Shown: piece after piece, positions 52,136 to 64,000 of the stretch
Layout: each line of letters opens with the position of its first letter
Position numbering within the stretch: the stretch's first letter is position 1
Source of the DNA: Casuarina equisetifolia
Taxonomy: Eukaryota > Streptophyta > Magnoliopsida > Fagales > Casuarinaceae
Direction: 5' to 3'
Length of the DNA: 64,000 nt
Assembly (NCBI GenBank): GCA_028551475.1
Contig: CM052354.1
Coordinates: 30,155,258-30,219,257, forward strand
Notes under the pieces: model-generated
The model's database searches: none
Seen by the model: only the letters and a program-made list of their open reading frames with translations
What the model was told of the DNA's origin: nothing
Made by a program: the position numbers and the translations under genes

Positions 52136-55100
52136 ATGGATCGCCATGAAGGCCAAACGTCCACTGCAGGGCGAAGTTTGAAGCGGAAGCTGGAGCCGGG
52201 ATTCCAAGACGAAACCCGCGCTTGCAAGGTTCTCGCCGTCGAAGATCCAGACAAAGAAGGTATTGTTTTCATCGTACCCATGAAATACATATGATTAGGT
52301 GCTGTGTGTTATGCCTGAATTACTTGTGCTCGATAAGACTGAATGATTCACATAGCATAGCCATATTTGGTGCGACAGTTCATCACTCGAAGCTTACTTT
52401 TCACTTTCCTTGTCAAAGATCTAGGTGATCCACAGAATCTAGCCAAAGGTCGCGAGGGTTGTTCCTCTTCAAGTCTTACCAAAGGCTCGGACCCTGCTGT
52501 CCAATCAAATTCAAATACAAGAAGTACTCCCTTTCCCGGGTCTCATCGAGATTACGACGTATTTTTGAGTTTTAGAGGCGAAGATACTCGCAAGAATTTC
52601 ACTGATCACCTCTACAATGCATTGGTGCGGGTGGAAATTCACACTTTCCGAGATGAAGAGGAACTTGAAAGAGGGAGGACTATTTCTATTGAATTACTTA
52701 GTGCGATTCATAGATCAAAGATTTCCATTGTGGTTTTTTTCTAAAGATTATGCTTCTTCTAGCTGGTGCTTAGATGAACTTGTGGAGTGCACTGTAGGAA
52801 GACCATGGGTCACACCCTCCTTCCAATATTCTATCATGTCGATCCCTCGGATGTCCGGAAACAAGTTGGAAGTTTTGCGGAAGCATTTGTTCAGCATGAA
52901 CAACGGTTTCAAACCAAAATGGAGAAGGTGCGAAGGTGGAGAGCAGCTCTTACTGAAGCTGCGAATTGTTCTGGCTGGGATCTTCAGGGTCTTGCAAATG
53001 GGTATTTGTGCAACGTCTTCCGCTCTTTTTCGTAGTTTTTTTTTTTTCATATGGTATCGGGCTTTTTAGTTTCTTTAAATTTATGAAAAAATAAATCTAA
53101 TAGTTACTCTAAACTAAAATGAATTAGGAAAATTATCTTGTAAGTTAAACTAATTTATATTTTTCTGTTTTGCGATCTATGGTGAAAAATTTTACTTAGA
53201 AAAATCTTGATTCTAAAATTATAAAGTGTAGCATGGGGTTTAAGATAAAGTTTTGCACACATGAGAGAAATGACAACTTGAAAATGATTTCCATCAAATT
53301 TTAATGGCATTGTACCCAAAGTAGAAAAAGGAAAAGCCATGGAGAAGACTGTTGCCATGACAAATAAATAAATAAAAAATCATTATTTTGACAAATCTTA
53401 ATTATTTGCTACATCTTGTTAGTTTCAAATATGTGAAATGATAACTCAAATTTTATTTATTTTTACTTATTTTTAATGCTTTATTTTCCTTTGAATGATG
53501 ATCCAGGTATGAATCAAACTTCATTGAAAGGATTGTTACTGAAGTTTCTCGTATCATGAAACATGATGAATTAAAAGTTGCTAGACACCCTGTAGGAATC
53601 AATTCTCATGTTGAAAGGATTTTGCATTTGTTAAATCTTGGAACAAATGATGTTCGCATGCTAGGCATTTATGGATTGGGTGGAGTGGGTAAAACAACCT
53701 AGGCAAAGCTATTTATAATCAAATACGTTATGAGTTTGATGGAAGTAGCTGTCTTTTGAACATCAAACAAAATTCAAGGCAACCTAAGGACTTATTTCAT
53801 CTACAAAAACAACTTCTTTATGATATATTAAAAATAAAGGATTTAAAGATTGCAAATGTCGATCATGGAATCAACTTAATTGAGGAAAGAATTTATGGAA
53901 AAATAATTCTTATAATTCTTGATGATGTGGATGACCTAAATCAATTTTACGAACTACTTGGAAGTTCAAAAAAGTTTGGCCCAAGAAGTAGAATCATTGT
54001 AACGACCAGAGATGAGGATATGTTAACTATTCTTGGAGTACATGACAAATATAAAGTTGAAGAGTTAGGAAAAGAGGAGTCTTTTTGGCTTTTTAATTTG
54101 AATGCCTTTAACACAAGCTATCCTAAACAAGAATACATGAAGCTTTCAAATCATATAGTGAAGTATTGCGGAGGACTTCCATTGGCTCTTCAAGTTTTGG
54201 GTTCCTCTTTAGTTGGACGAAGTGTTTCTGATTGGAAAATAGAATTGGAAAAATTACAAAGAACTCCTCACCCTAAGATTCAAGAAGTACTTCGTTTAAG
54301 TTTTGAATCTTTGGATGATACTACAAAGAATATATTTCTTGACATTACATGTTTCTTTGTTGGTTGGAATAAAGATTATGTGACCAAAGTACTTGATGGT
54401 TGTGATTTCTTTCTAGTCAATTGCATCAATACACTTATCCGGAGATCCCTTTTGACAATTGATCTAGAAAATAAGTTAAGGATGCATAATCTTATTCAAA
54501 ATATGGGTAGACAAATTGTTCAAGAAGAATCACTCAATTATCCAGAAAGGCGTAGTAGGTTATGATTTCACGAAGACATTTTGAATGTGCTACACAATCA
54601 TATGGTAAGAGATGTACACCCATTTATTTGTAAAAGTAGTTGCACATGCATAGACCACATATAATATATATATATATATTATGTGTATTTATGTATCTAT
54701 AAGTATGCATAAAAGTTTTGCCTTTAAATGCTATGAAGTCCAAAACTTCCCTAGATCAAGTTGGCAACTCATCTTTATGATCTTAATAAGTTATAGAATA
54801 ACATTTGAGGAATTCTAATTGTGCCTTGTTTTCTTTTTATTTTTTCAATTTTGGTGAAAATGTGTGGCCCAACCTTAGTTCAATGTTGTTGTAGCTTTAG
54901 AGAGTATAATGATGTATGTTATTAATTCGATTGTCTATTTTGCTAGGGAACAAAGGCAATAGAGGGAATTATCTTAAATTTATTTGCTTTTGAGGATGTA
55001 CATTTAGAAACTCAAGCATTTGCAAATATGAAGAGATTAAGATTGCTTCAAATCGATGGTGTCCATCTTACGGGATCCTATGAAAATCTTCCCAAAAAGC

Positions 55101-56960
55101 TAAGATTGCTTTCTTGGCAGAAGTGTCCTTTAAAATTTCTACCACAGAATTTTTATCTTGAGAATCTTGTTATTCTCGACATGAAGCATAGTAATATCGA
55201 AGAAGTTTGGAAGAATAATAAGGTATGTAAATCTTACAATGTCTTCTTTTCTTCAATTATTGTTAAATGTATAACTAACATGAACTTTTATTTTCTCTTC
55301 TTTTTCATTTTGCATCCTTGTTCTTTTGAATAGAAACTTGGCAAGTTGAAGGTCCTTGATCTTAAAGGTTGTAGATGTTTAAAAAAGTCACCAAACTTCT
55401 CTCAAGTCCCACAATTAGAGGTATTGATACTTAAAGGTTGCATAAACTTGAAACATATTCATGAGTCCATTGGTGATTTGAAAAGACTTGTTGTACTAGA
55501 TTTAAAGAGATGTAAGAAGCTTTGGAATCTTCCAAGTATCATTTCAAGTTTAAAATCTCTTGAAGTTCGTAACCTGTCAGGTTGCCTAAAACTTAAAAAA
55601 TTACCAAAAGATTTAGGGAATATGATAGCTCTTAAGCAATTGCTTGCAAATGGAACTACTATTGAGCAATTACTATCTTCCATTGTTCTTTTGAAGAACT
55701 TAGAAACTTTACAGTTTTCTGAACATCAAGAACAATCCTCGGAGTCTTTGCGGTCACATTTTTAGTGTGGCTGTCACAAAGAAATTTGAACCCCATGAGT
55801 TTGTTGCCTACTTTTGTTTTTGGATTACGTTCTTTGACAAGACTAAATCTTCGTGGGCGTAATTTGTCTGAAGATAGAATTCCCGATGATCTTGGAAGCT
55901 TATGTTCACTTACGGAATTGGATTTATCAAGAAACAATTTTCGTATCTTACCTCATTCCATCAGTTGCCTTCCTAAGTTACGTACCTTGTATTTGGCGAA
56001 TTGTACAACTCTTCAGTCAATTTCGAGGCTTCCCGCAAGTGTTAGCTATTTATGTGCACGTGACTGCACATAGATGGAAAGACTCTTAATTTCGCTGAAC
56101 CGTACAGCACTACATTTGGACCTTTATAATTGCCCTAAATTTAACTGAGATTCAAGGCTTGGAGAGAAAAGAATGGACCTCATACTTTATACGGGATCGA
56201 GAGAGGAAGTTAGCAGGTGATGTTTGGAGTCAATTGCTGGTATTGCCTTCCTCTCTCTCTCTCTCTCTCTCTCACGCACACGCACTCATGTGCGCGCACG
56301 CACACACACATATTCACGTTCTCATCTGCTTTGTTTTGACATAGTTATCTTTAACGGGCGATAGTGATCATCCTTTGTTTTGACATAGTTACCCTTAAGG
56401 GATGATAGTGAGTGTTATTACTTACGCTCCACATTGCGTCTGGAGATTCCGAATTGGTTCAACCATCAGAGTAATGGAAGTTCGATATCCTTTCATGTAC
56501 CTTCAATTTCAAAGGTTGAAAACCTTCGGTTGTCTGTTTGTGCTATTTATATTGCCAAACCCATAAAGCCACGCTTGCCTTTTGAATCCGTGATTGTTCG
56601 TAATCCAGGGGCTGCAAGCACATTTACCAGTCAAACAGAACTACTGGTCCACTGCTCCGTCCAAATTACGTCTTTTTATTCCAGACTGGGCCGATCAGCA
56701 ATGAACTGGAGATACAAAGTGGAGATGAAATTGAGGTCTCCACCAAACATAGCAGATTCATAGAAGTACAAAAGTGGGGAGTTCACGTTCTAGTTGTTGA
56801 GCCAAAACGAAATGAAGAACACGAAGCTATGGTCCCTAATGGTGAAAGCAATCCATAAGGAAAACATGGAGAAACAATCCTCCCAAATACGGAGTTCGGA
56901 GAAGCCGTAGTTTCGGAGAGGATTAGAAAGGCCTTGATACTTTCTTTTATGATGTAGCAT
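52136..56960 (+). pseudogene. TNL-6: TIR-NB-LRR pseudogene, all exons present with several lesions
   Basis: Exons: 52136-52259, 52485-53001 (TIR), 53507-54604 (NB-ARC), 54947-55222, 55334 to about 56240 (LRR), 56389 to about 56850 (C-JID). Exon 1 (MDRHEGQTSTAGRSLKRKLE) and exon 4 are intact. TIR: one extra T near 52740 gives an immediate TAA, and a 4-base loss near 52787 restores the frame. NB: one base lost just after the P-loop (GLGGVGKTT, about 53698); TGG to TGA at 54563; MHD reads MHN. LRR: stop at 55763 with a frame change, TAG at 56072. C-JID: frameshift near 56675, after which the reading reaches VVEPKRNEEHE and ends NP-stop, giving the ancestral C-terminus. The last intron has a duplicated acceptor region. 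It cannot encode a full receptor without several corrections. Confidence 0.88.
56251..56310. repeat. (CT)n/(CA)n microsatellite in intron 5 of TNL-6
   Basis: A CT repeat followed by a CA-type repeat, starting about 10 bp after the exon 5 donor (GTATTG) and placed as in the other copies. Confidence 0.88.
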
Positions 56961-59900
56961 CTATATATATATTTTTTATTATATTTGCGTTACTCCTAAA
57001 AACTTCATGTTTACGTGTACTTTCTATGTTGTTAAGACAAAATGGAAACCAGGTAAACAGAGAGGTTAAGACTTGTAGTACCAATTAAAAGGGGAAATGC
57101 AAATTTGAAGGCATCCTATGAACTTCTTATGTTGATATGCATGAAAGTTTTCTTCTTTTAGCAACTATGTAGAGTAATTTTAGTAATATAATGAAGGTAC
57201 CTCCTTATTAAATCTAAAACTTTTCCTCATTAAGATGACAACCGTTACTTTATAACATTAAAAGGATGTACAAGTTAAGCAATTCTAATAAGTTTAAATA
57301 GTTTAGTGTTTTTTTTTTCTTTTTTTTTTTTCCCATTTATGGAGAATATCTAAACCTAATTTGGTTGAAAGGTATTCTAATTTTGTATAAGATGGGATGA
57401 TGTATTATAGAATTGACTATCTGTTTTACTAATGAGTGAAAATAGTGGAGGATTTCATCCTAAATCTACATCCACCTATTGATGTACATTTAACAATAAA
57501 AACATCTTTAAAGTGAAAGAAAGATTATTATTATTATTATTATATCTTTATCTATATGGTTATCTTTAGTTGTTGTTTTCAAAGGAATCCTAGATTAAAG
57601 TTTTCTCAAAAGTGTTGTGTAATAATAGTAGCACATTCATTAGTAAAGAATGGCATATACATTATGATATCAATTATATATTTTGATCCCATGATAGCAC
57701 CTCCAGGTCTTAACGTAATTTTTCTAATAATAAGAGAATTTTCTCTTTCTCAGCCATTGTTTTGCTGGATTACACAATATCCTAGTGGATTGCATAATTC
57801 ACAGCTTGCTGGGTTACGTTGTGATCTCATAATAAATGCTCTCAAGATGCAGCGCTGGATGGGAGATGTCTTCGTCGACAATAGACTCCACCAACCTTGT
57901 ATTGCCATTTGCTTGAAGGAAAGCAAAATAGGTAGATAAAGAAATCAATCACTGGGGAGAACGATTGCTGCAGGGTCAATGAATGACCTAAACCATATGT
58001 TGTCGTAATTGTTGAAAGGACCTGAATGTGACAACACAGTTACGTGTACAAAAAAAAAAAATGAAATTTAAGTGGAGGAAAAATGTTGGAATAAAGTCTC
58101 TAAGTATTTTTTCTATATAAGACAAGAAACAAACCGAAATAAGAAATTTAATTTATGCCATATTTCCATTAGTATTTTGACTTGTTCATTCACTACGGTA
58201 AGTTTTCATTTGACGGAATCATTAAGCAATTAGTTCTTTTGTTATTTCACCACTTTTAGCACGCAAAAATCTGACAGTAATAACAGAGAACAAATTTATT
58301 TCAAAGTCAGAATTAGATGCTATAGATATAATAAACAATTCAAGGGAATACATCCTTTTTGTACAAGAGCGTTACATCTCATATCAAGTAAACTCTTTAA
58401 AACTGACTTATAACGTGGGGTATATATCTTTTATGTTATGAAGATCAGGAACCTGTGCTTAAACCTCCTCTTGCAAATTAAATACTCACAAGCAACTTGG
58501 GGTTTGTTTTGGTTTAAGGACCGGTAGATAACTCAAAAGCTAACGTGTATGGTTGATATTCAACAGTCAAGTATTCCCTCAGGATTATGTCGAATACTTT
58601 CACTCTGAAAACAAATTAACCGTCAAGTCTTCTATGTAGCTTTTTTCCAACCCTTGTTTCATGCTCAAGCCCTTAATTCGTTTAACAAGAACCAGAGGTT
58701 AAATTTTAGCTCCCTAGGAAGTTTACGTGGTTGCTTTTAATAAAACTTCTCATTGAGGGACAGTTTTCCATTATAGAAACAACCCATCATAATAATACAT
58801 ACATACATAGATCAAACTATAAAGATACAAGAGACACAAAATTTAATAGGTTTGAACCAATACAATGTCCCATGTCTGCATCATTGGTGTAGCTACTAAT
58901 TCCTTCCCCTCTTATTATGGTTTTTTTCAAGAGATCACAAATATATTAATTACAAGATTCATACACAACTGTTTTTAATACTTACAATAACATAATTGAT
59001 TATCTCTTATTTAGTAACTATTACATGAAATAGTGCTATTTGGTTGCCACCCTCATGAGGCATAATCCTTTTTTTTTTGCTTTTTGTATTTGACCCTACT
59101 AGGTTTTTTTATAGCCTTTCCTTTTATACTAATATCAAAAGAAGTTTTAACTGAATATTAGTAGCAGTCTTAACTGGATATTACTAAGAATCCTAACCAA
59201 TATATAAGAAAATAACTTTTAGAATATTCTTACAGTATATGAAATATATCAAGTCTACTAACTTTCACTCTAATCTTAATACTTTCTCCAAGAAAATTTA
59301 TTAGTGCTCTAATAGTATTCTTGACTATGACGTAGCCAAGCAAAACTTTTTCGGTGGAAGACTGTCGCTCTCGCTTTCTGGTTTGCTGGGGGAGTTTCCA
59401 ACTATTATTTTAACTTTGAAAAAGAGACTTCTTGACACAAATCAATAATAATATAAAACAAATGGGATGGTTCTCTATCAATATTAAAGGCAGCAGTGAT
59501 CTTGATCCCTTGCACCGTCTTAAAGACAGCATCAAAAGATGACCGCCGACTATGTTGAATTGCTACTCATACTCGGCCTCCTTTGCATTGGAAGTACAAT
59601 TGATTTCAGTTCTGAGTTCGCGCCATTCAAAGTTCAGATGCACAGGGGAAGAAAGACAAGAATTTTGGTCGGTGGCCCGAACTAGCGAGCTAAATACGTT
59701 AAGAACAGAAGCAAACAACAAAACAAGAGAAAGGAACGCATAAAGATACGCGTTTTGCAGAAGCAGCTTTATTAGACTGCATGTTTTGCGGAATTCTTGG
59801 TAAACGTTGTGTTATGAACTGGTGTGGAAGACTATGGAATTATCAGACTGAAGTTCTTTTATGCTGTCACACCATTGGTTATTTCCACTCAAATTTCTGA

Positions 59901-61776
59901 CATCTCATCATAAATGACCTTTTTTTTCTTCTCATTATTAATAGAGGGTTGAAAAGAGGGTCGACTTTAGTATCATGAAACGGTGGGAAGGAATATGGAA
60001 ATTGAATGGTTGGCCTAGTTGACGGCTGAAAGAGTTCAGCCTGAGCGGCCATGTGAAGAAAGAATGGCTAAAGATTGGACGGATTCAATGATTGTTTTTT
60101 AGTGCAGTGATTTCTCGGTGACTCTCAAGGACAACATCCTAAAGTAACGAAAAAAACTTGGGTTACTAAAAGTCACTGGCCTTTCCGGTAGCAAATTGAA
60201 TGGTCGAATTTCAAGGGAAAGAAAAAAAAGTCCGAGATACAGAATTTGGATTGGGAAAAATATTAAACTATAAATTTGTATATTAAAGAAGAAAATTCTT
60301 TTAACGTATCTTATAGATTTGTATAACCTTTTTTCTCGGTAAATTGTGGCCGCTGCGAAAGTGGTTTTAGATTGTAAAGTATGATTAAACTCGATGAACG
60401 TATTGGAGGGGACAAAAAAAAAAAAAAACTGTAAACCCTTTAGTGTTCACCACCAAAGGTGTATTATTTTGTTTCTTCCATCCAATTTGAAAGGGAACTA
60501 CACTGTCCAAAATCCATGAGATTTCAAGAATTTCTCCTCGAAGAAGTCTTTAAATGTATCAAAGAAAATGCACGCATCTTGAAAATAGAGGCATTATTCT
60601 ATATAATCTTTTTACAACTTTACTGGAAGTACCACAACATTACAGTTTTTTAAATGATACAATAAAAAATTGGCCTAGAACAGTTTAGTATTCTTAAATA
60701 AAAATGCATTTTCATAAAAATAGTTTAGAAATAGAAGTCATTCATGATTTTGATATTATCTAAGAATAGCAACACATCTGAAAATTCTAAGAAAAACATG
60801 AATCAAATGAACAACAATTTTTCAATGCTTGCTTGAATAATGAAAAATACACCAAAAGAAAAAACATATACAATTAGGGTATAATGTTTTAGGGCTCGAG
60901 TTTGACCTAAGCCCACAAAATAAAGAATGACCCATAAACAAATTACAATGGGCCGACCCAATTACACTTAATGATAAGATTAATATTTAATAATTTTATT
61001 TTAAAAATATCTATAATTTTTATCATGTTGTATATAATATATGCATGTTAAGAAATAAATTTAAAGAAATTTTACAACCAATTTTTTTTAATTACTTCAT
61101 TAATCAATTACAATCCAAAATTCTAATCACTGATAATTCTATGAACACTTTGTCATGCAAGGATATTTTGCCTAATTTATCCAGTCCAATATTTAAAAAA
61201 TAAGTGTAATTTGCTTTTAGATTAAGACTTTGAAAGCAAATTCAATAGTGAAGAATTATTCTACTTTTAAGATTATATTGAATCATATGAAAGATTGGTT
61301 CTAATATTATGTGAAATATTCATATCTATTTCTCTTCAAAAACTTTTGTTAAAGAAAAAAATGTCAAAATTTATAAATATATTATCAATATTCTCCTTTC
61401 TAATGTAAAATTTATTATCGACATTATGTTCACGGATATCCAAATTACTCAATTTGAATTATTTCTTCCGCAGTAAAAGCCGACTTTGTCCTCTTGTCTT
61501 ATAGTGTCTTATATCCCACAAAAGATAATTCCCAGCTTCCTGGATTCACACTCATAGTAACTGCAGTCACACTCAGCTTGGTGGGTGCCCCGTTCAATCA
61601 AAAGTTCAAACAACTGGCATTTGTTTGATACTTCTCGTCACTTTTTTTTCCCATTCCTTCCTGCCATTTCCAATATCTCTCTTACTCTCCATCTCAGCCA
61701 GGAATCTCTTCTCGTTTGTGTTCACACATTTTTCGTTCTCACAACTCTTCCTCTCCGATCTATGGATCTGAAAACC
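56961..61776. other. Long inter-unit region between TNL-6 and TNL-7
   Basis: No convincing gene. 56961-57835 is common TNL 3' flank with an (ATT)n run near 57525-57545. 57840-58260 matches 22430-22860, including the PME/PMEI tail GAAAGGACCTGAATGTG. 59310-59750 matches 23990-24440. 58380-59300 and 59900-61440 have no match I could see and are AT-rich. The TNL-7 promoter should lie before 61777. Confidence 0.6.
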
Positions 61777-64000
61777 ATGGATCGCCATGAGGGCCAGACC
61801 TTCAGTACAGGGCGAAGCTTGAAGCGGAAGCTGGAGTCGGGATTCCAAGACCAAGCCCGTGCTTGCAAGGTTCTCGCCGTGGAAGACATAGACAAAGACG
61901 GTACTGTTTTTCCGTACCCACACATCAATTACATATGGTTAGGTGCTGTGTTATGCCTAAATGACTTGTAAGTACTTGACAAGACCAAATGATTCATATG
62001 GCATAGCCGTAAAGGGTGCAATAGTTTATCACCCTAAACAAAGTGATTGATAGAAAAATTTTCATTTATCATTCACTTCCTAAAACTAATTTCTCATTTT
62101 TCATGTTAACAAGTCTTTTGCACGTTTTACAGGCTCGACCCTTGTTGTCCAATCAAATTCAAGTACAACAAATACTCCATTTTCAAGGCCTCATCGAGAT
62201 TATGACGTATTTTTGAGTTTTAGAGGTGAAGATACTCGCAAAAATTTCACCGATCACCTCTACAATGCCTTGAGACGTGTCGGAATTCACACTTTCCGAG
62301 ATGAAGAGGAACTTGAAAGAGGGACGACCATCTCTACCGAACTACACAGTGTGATTCGTAGATCAAAGATTTCAATTGCAGTGTTCTCTAAAGACTTGCT
62401 TCTTCTAGTTGGTGCCTCGACGAACTTGTTGAGATCTTGCACTGTAGGAAGACCATAGGTCACACCTTTCTTCCAATATTCTATAAAGTGAGTCCCTCGG
62501 ACGTCCAAAAACAGGCTGGAAGTTTTGCTGAAGCATTTGTTCGGCATGAGCAGCAGTTCCGGACCAAAATGGAGGGGGTGCAAAGGTGGAGAACAACTCT
62601 TACAGAAGCTGCGAATTGTTCCGGCTGGGATCTACAGAGTCTTACAAATGGGTATTTTCACAACGGCTCTGGAAGTTTTCACACTTTTTGGGATATCGCG
62701 TTTCTTTTTCATACTATTTTTTGATAGGATATTTTGCTTTTTTATTTCCTTTAAATTTATGGAAAAATGAATATAACAATTACTTTAAATTAAAATGGGT
62801 TAAGAAAATTAGCTTTTAAGATAAACAAATCGGTTCCCGGCTATTCAAGTGTAAGGAAAATGTTACTTAGAGAGAAATCCTGATTATAGAATTATTAAGT
62901 GTAGCATGGGGTTTTAGATAAAGTTTTCTGCATGAGAGAGATGATACCTTAATCTTGATTTGCATTAAATTTTAATGGCTTTGTCCCTCAAGTTTGGAAG
63001 GTAAAAGCCATAGAGAAGATTGCTACCGTGATGAACAAATAAAATAAAAAATCTTCATTATTTCAATAGATCTTAATAGCTTGCCATGACTCATAATTTT
63101 ATTCCTTTGTGTTTTAATGTTTTATTTTCCTTTGAACAATGATCCAGGTATGAATCGAGCTTCATCGAAAAGATTGTTGCAGAAGTTTGTCATATTTTGA
63201 AACCTAATGAATTGAAAGTTGCTAGATACCCTATAGGAATAGATTATCCTATTGCCAAGGTAGTAGATCTGCTAAATCTTGGAACAAATGAAGTTCGCAT
63301 GGTAGGCATTTATGGGGTTGGTGGAATAGGTAAAACAACCCTGGCAAAAGCTGTTTATAATCAAATACATTATGGGTTTGAAGGAAGTAGTTGTCTTTTA
63401 AACATTAAACAAAATTCAAAGCAGCCTAAGGGTTTAGTTCATTTGCAAAAACAACTTCTTTATGATATATTAAAGATAAAGGATTTGAAGATTGCCAACA
63501 TTGATAATGGACTCAAGTTAATTGAGAATAGAATTTATGGAAAAAAAGTTCTTATAGTTTTTGATGATGTGGATGACCCAAAACAATTATACGAATTACT
63601 TAGAAGTTCAAAAATGTTTAGGCTAGGAAGTAGAGTCATTGCAACAACTAAAGATAAAATTATACTAACTAATCTTGGAGTACATGACAAATATAAAGTT
63701 AAAGAACTAGGAGAGGAAGAGTCTTTTCAACTTTTCAATTTAAATGCCTTTACCATAAACTGTCCTAGAGAAGATTATATAGAGCTTTCAATTCATGTAG
63801 TGAAGTATTGTAGAGGACTTCCATTGGCTCTTGAGGTTTTGGGCTCCTCTTTAATTGGGCAAAGTGTTTTTGAGTGGAAAATGGAATTGGAAAAATTACA
63901 AAGAGCTCCTCACCCTAAGATTCAAGAAGTACTTCATATAAGTTTTGAATCATTGGATGATATTACAAAGGACATATTTCTTGACATTGCATGCTTTTTT
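61777..64000 (+). pseudogene. TNL-7: TIR-NB-LRR gene, TIR frameshifted, NB-ARC open, runs off the window
   Basis: Exon 1 61777-61900 (MDRHEGQTFSTG, SLKRKLE), exon 2 62133-62651 (TIR), exon 3 from 63148 past the window end. TIR is intact to VFSKD, where one base is missing (GACTTGC for GACTATGC, near 62394); the frame then stops at 62456, while the old frame continues to GWDLQSLTNG. The NB exon is open for its visible 853 bases: GIYGVGGIGKTT, LIVFDDVDD, TTKDK in place of TTRDE, RGLPLAL and FLDIACFF. The stretch around 63376-63470 is nearly identical to TNL-4. If the single base is a sequence error this would be a second candidate receptor; otherwise it is a pseudogene or a truncated TIR-only product of roughly 155 residues before the stop. 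Confidence 0.82.

Noticed and set aside
57556-57939. 127-codon ORF downstream of TNL-6
   Set aside because: Lies in the duplicated 3' flank; the frame is not kept in the other copies and no motif is visible.
60459-60653. 64-codon ORF in AT-rich DNA before TNL-7
   Set aside because: Short, no homology recognised, no counterpart in other units.

Overview
The window comes from a plant nuclear genome, almost certainly a dicot. It has spliced TIR-NB-LRR (TNL) resistance-gene exons, Ty1/copia and Ty3/Athila-type LTR retrotransposons, AT-rich intergenic DNA and no bacterial-style operons. I could not name the species. I saw no rRNA, tRNA or CRISPR array.

The backbone is a tandem array of seven related TNL copies, all on the + strand, here called TNL-1 to TNL-7. 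The shared gene plan has six exons: a short pre-TIR exon (about 41 codons), TIR, NB-ARC, a short linker/first-LRR exon (92 codons), a long LRR exon, and a C-terminal post-LRR (C-JID/PL) exon. Only TNL-4 (25087-29817) is open through all six exons, predicting about 1135 residues. TNL-1 (2916-12716) and TNL-6 (52136-56960) keep every exon but carry frameshifts and stops. TNL-5 (about 39031-42260) lacks exon 1 and half of the NB domain. TNL-2 and TNL-3 (13661-22080) are 3'-end fragments only. TNL-7 (61777 to the window end) has a frameshifted TIR followed by an open NB-ARC that runs off the edge. Three of the TIR exons carry independent one-base lesions within the same short stretch, just before the catalytic-glutamate motif.

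Four LTR retrotransposons have inserted into the array. An Athila-like element with pol deleted (3867-8894) sits five bases inside intron 2 of TNL-1. A decayed Tork-like copia (Copia-1, 14848-20007, minus strand) splits the last exon of TNL-2. A GC-rich copia (Copia-2, 32129-37432, plus strand) lies downstream of TNL-4. An apparently intact copia (Copia-3, 44614-49887, minus strand) has a 1499-codon gag-pol ORF and two LTRs that look identical by eye; it lies downstream of TNL-5.

Between TNL copies the flanks are also duplicated. Remnants of a pectin-methylesterase-inhibitor (PMEI) domain gene follow the units at 38240 and 44209, with shorter tails near 22600 and 58010. The duplication unit was therefore a TNL plus a PME/PMEI 5' fragment. 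A minus-strand fragment resembling a Pollen Ole e 1/PAC-type secreted protein lies at 37772-37916. The array appears to have grown by unequal exchange, to have been scrambled by deletion and local conversion, and to have been loaded with retrotransposons. TNL-4 is the main candidate for a working immune receptor and Copia-3 the main candidate for a mobile element.
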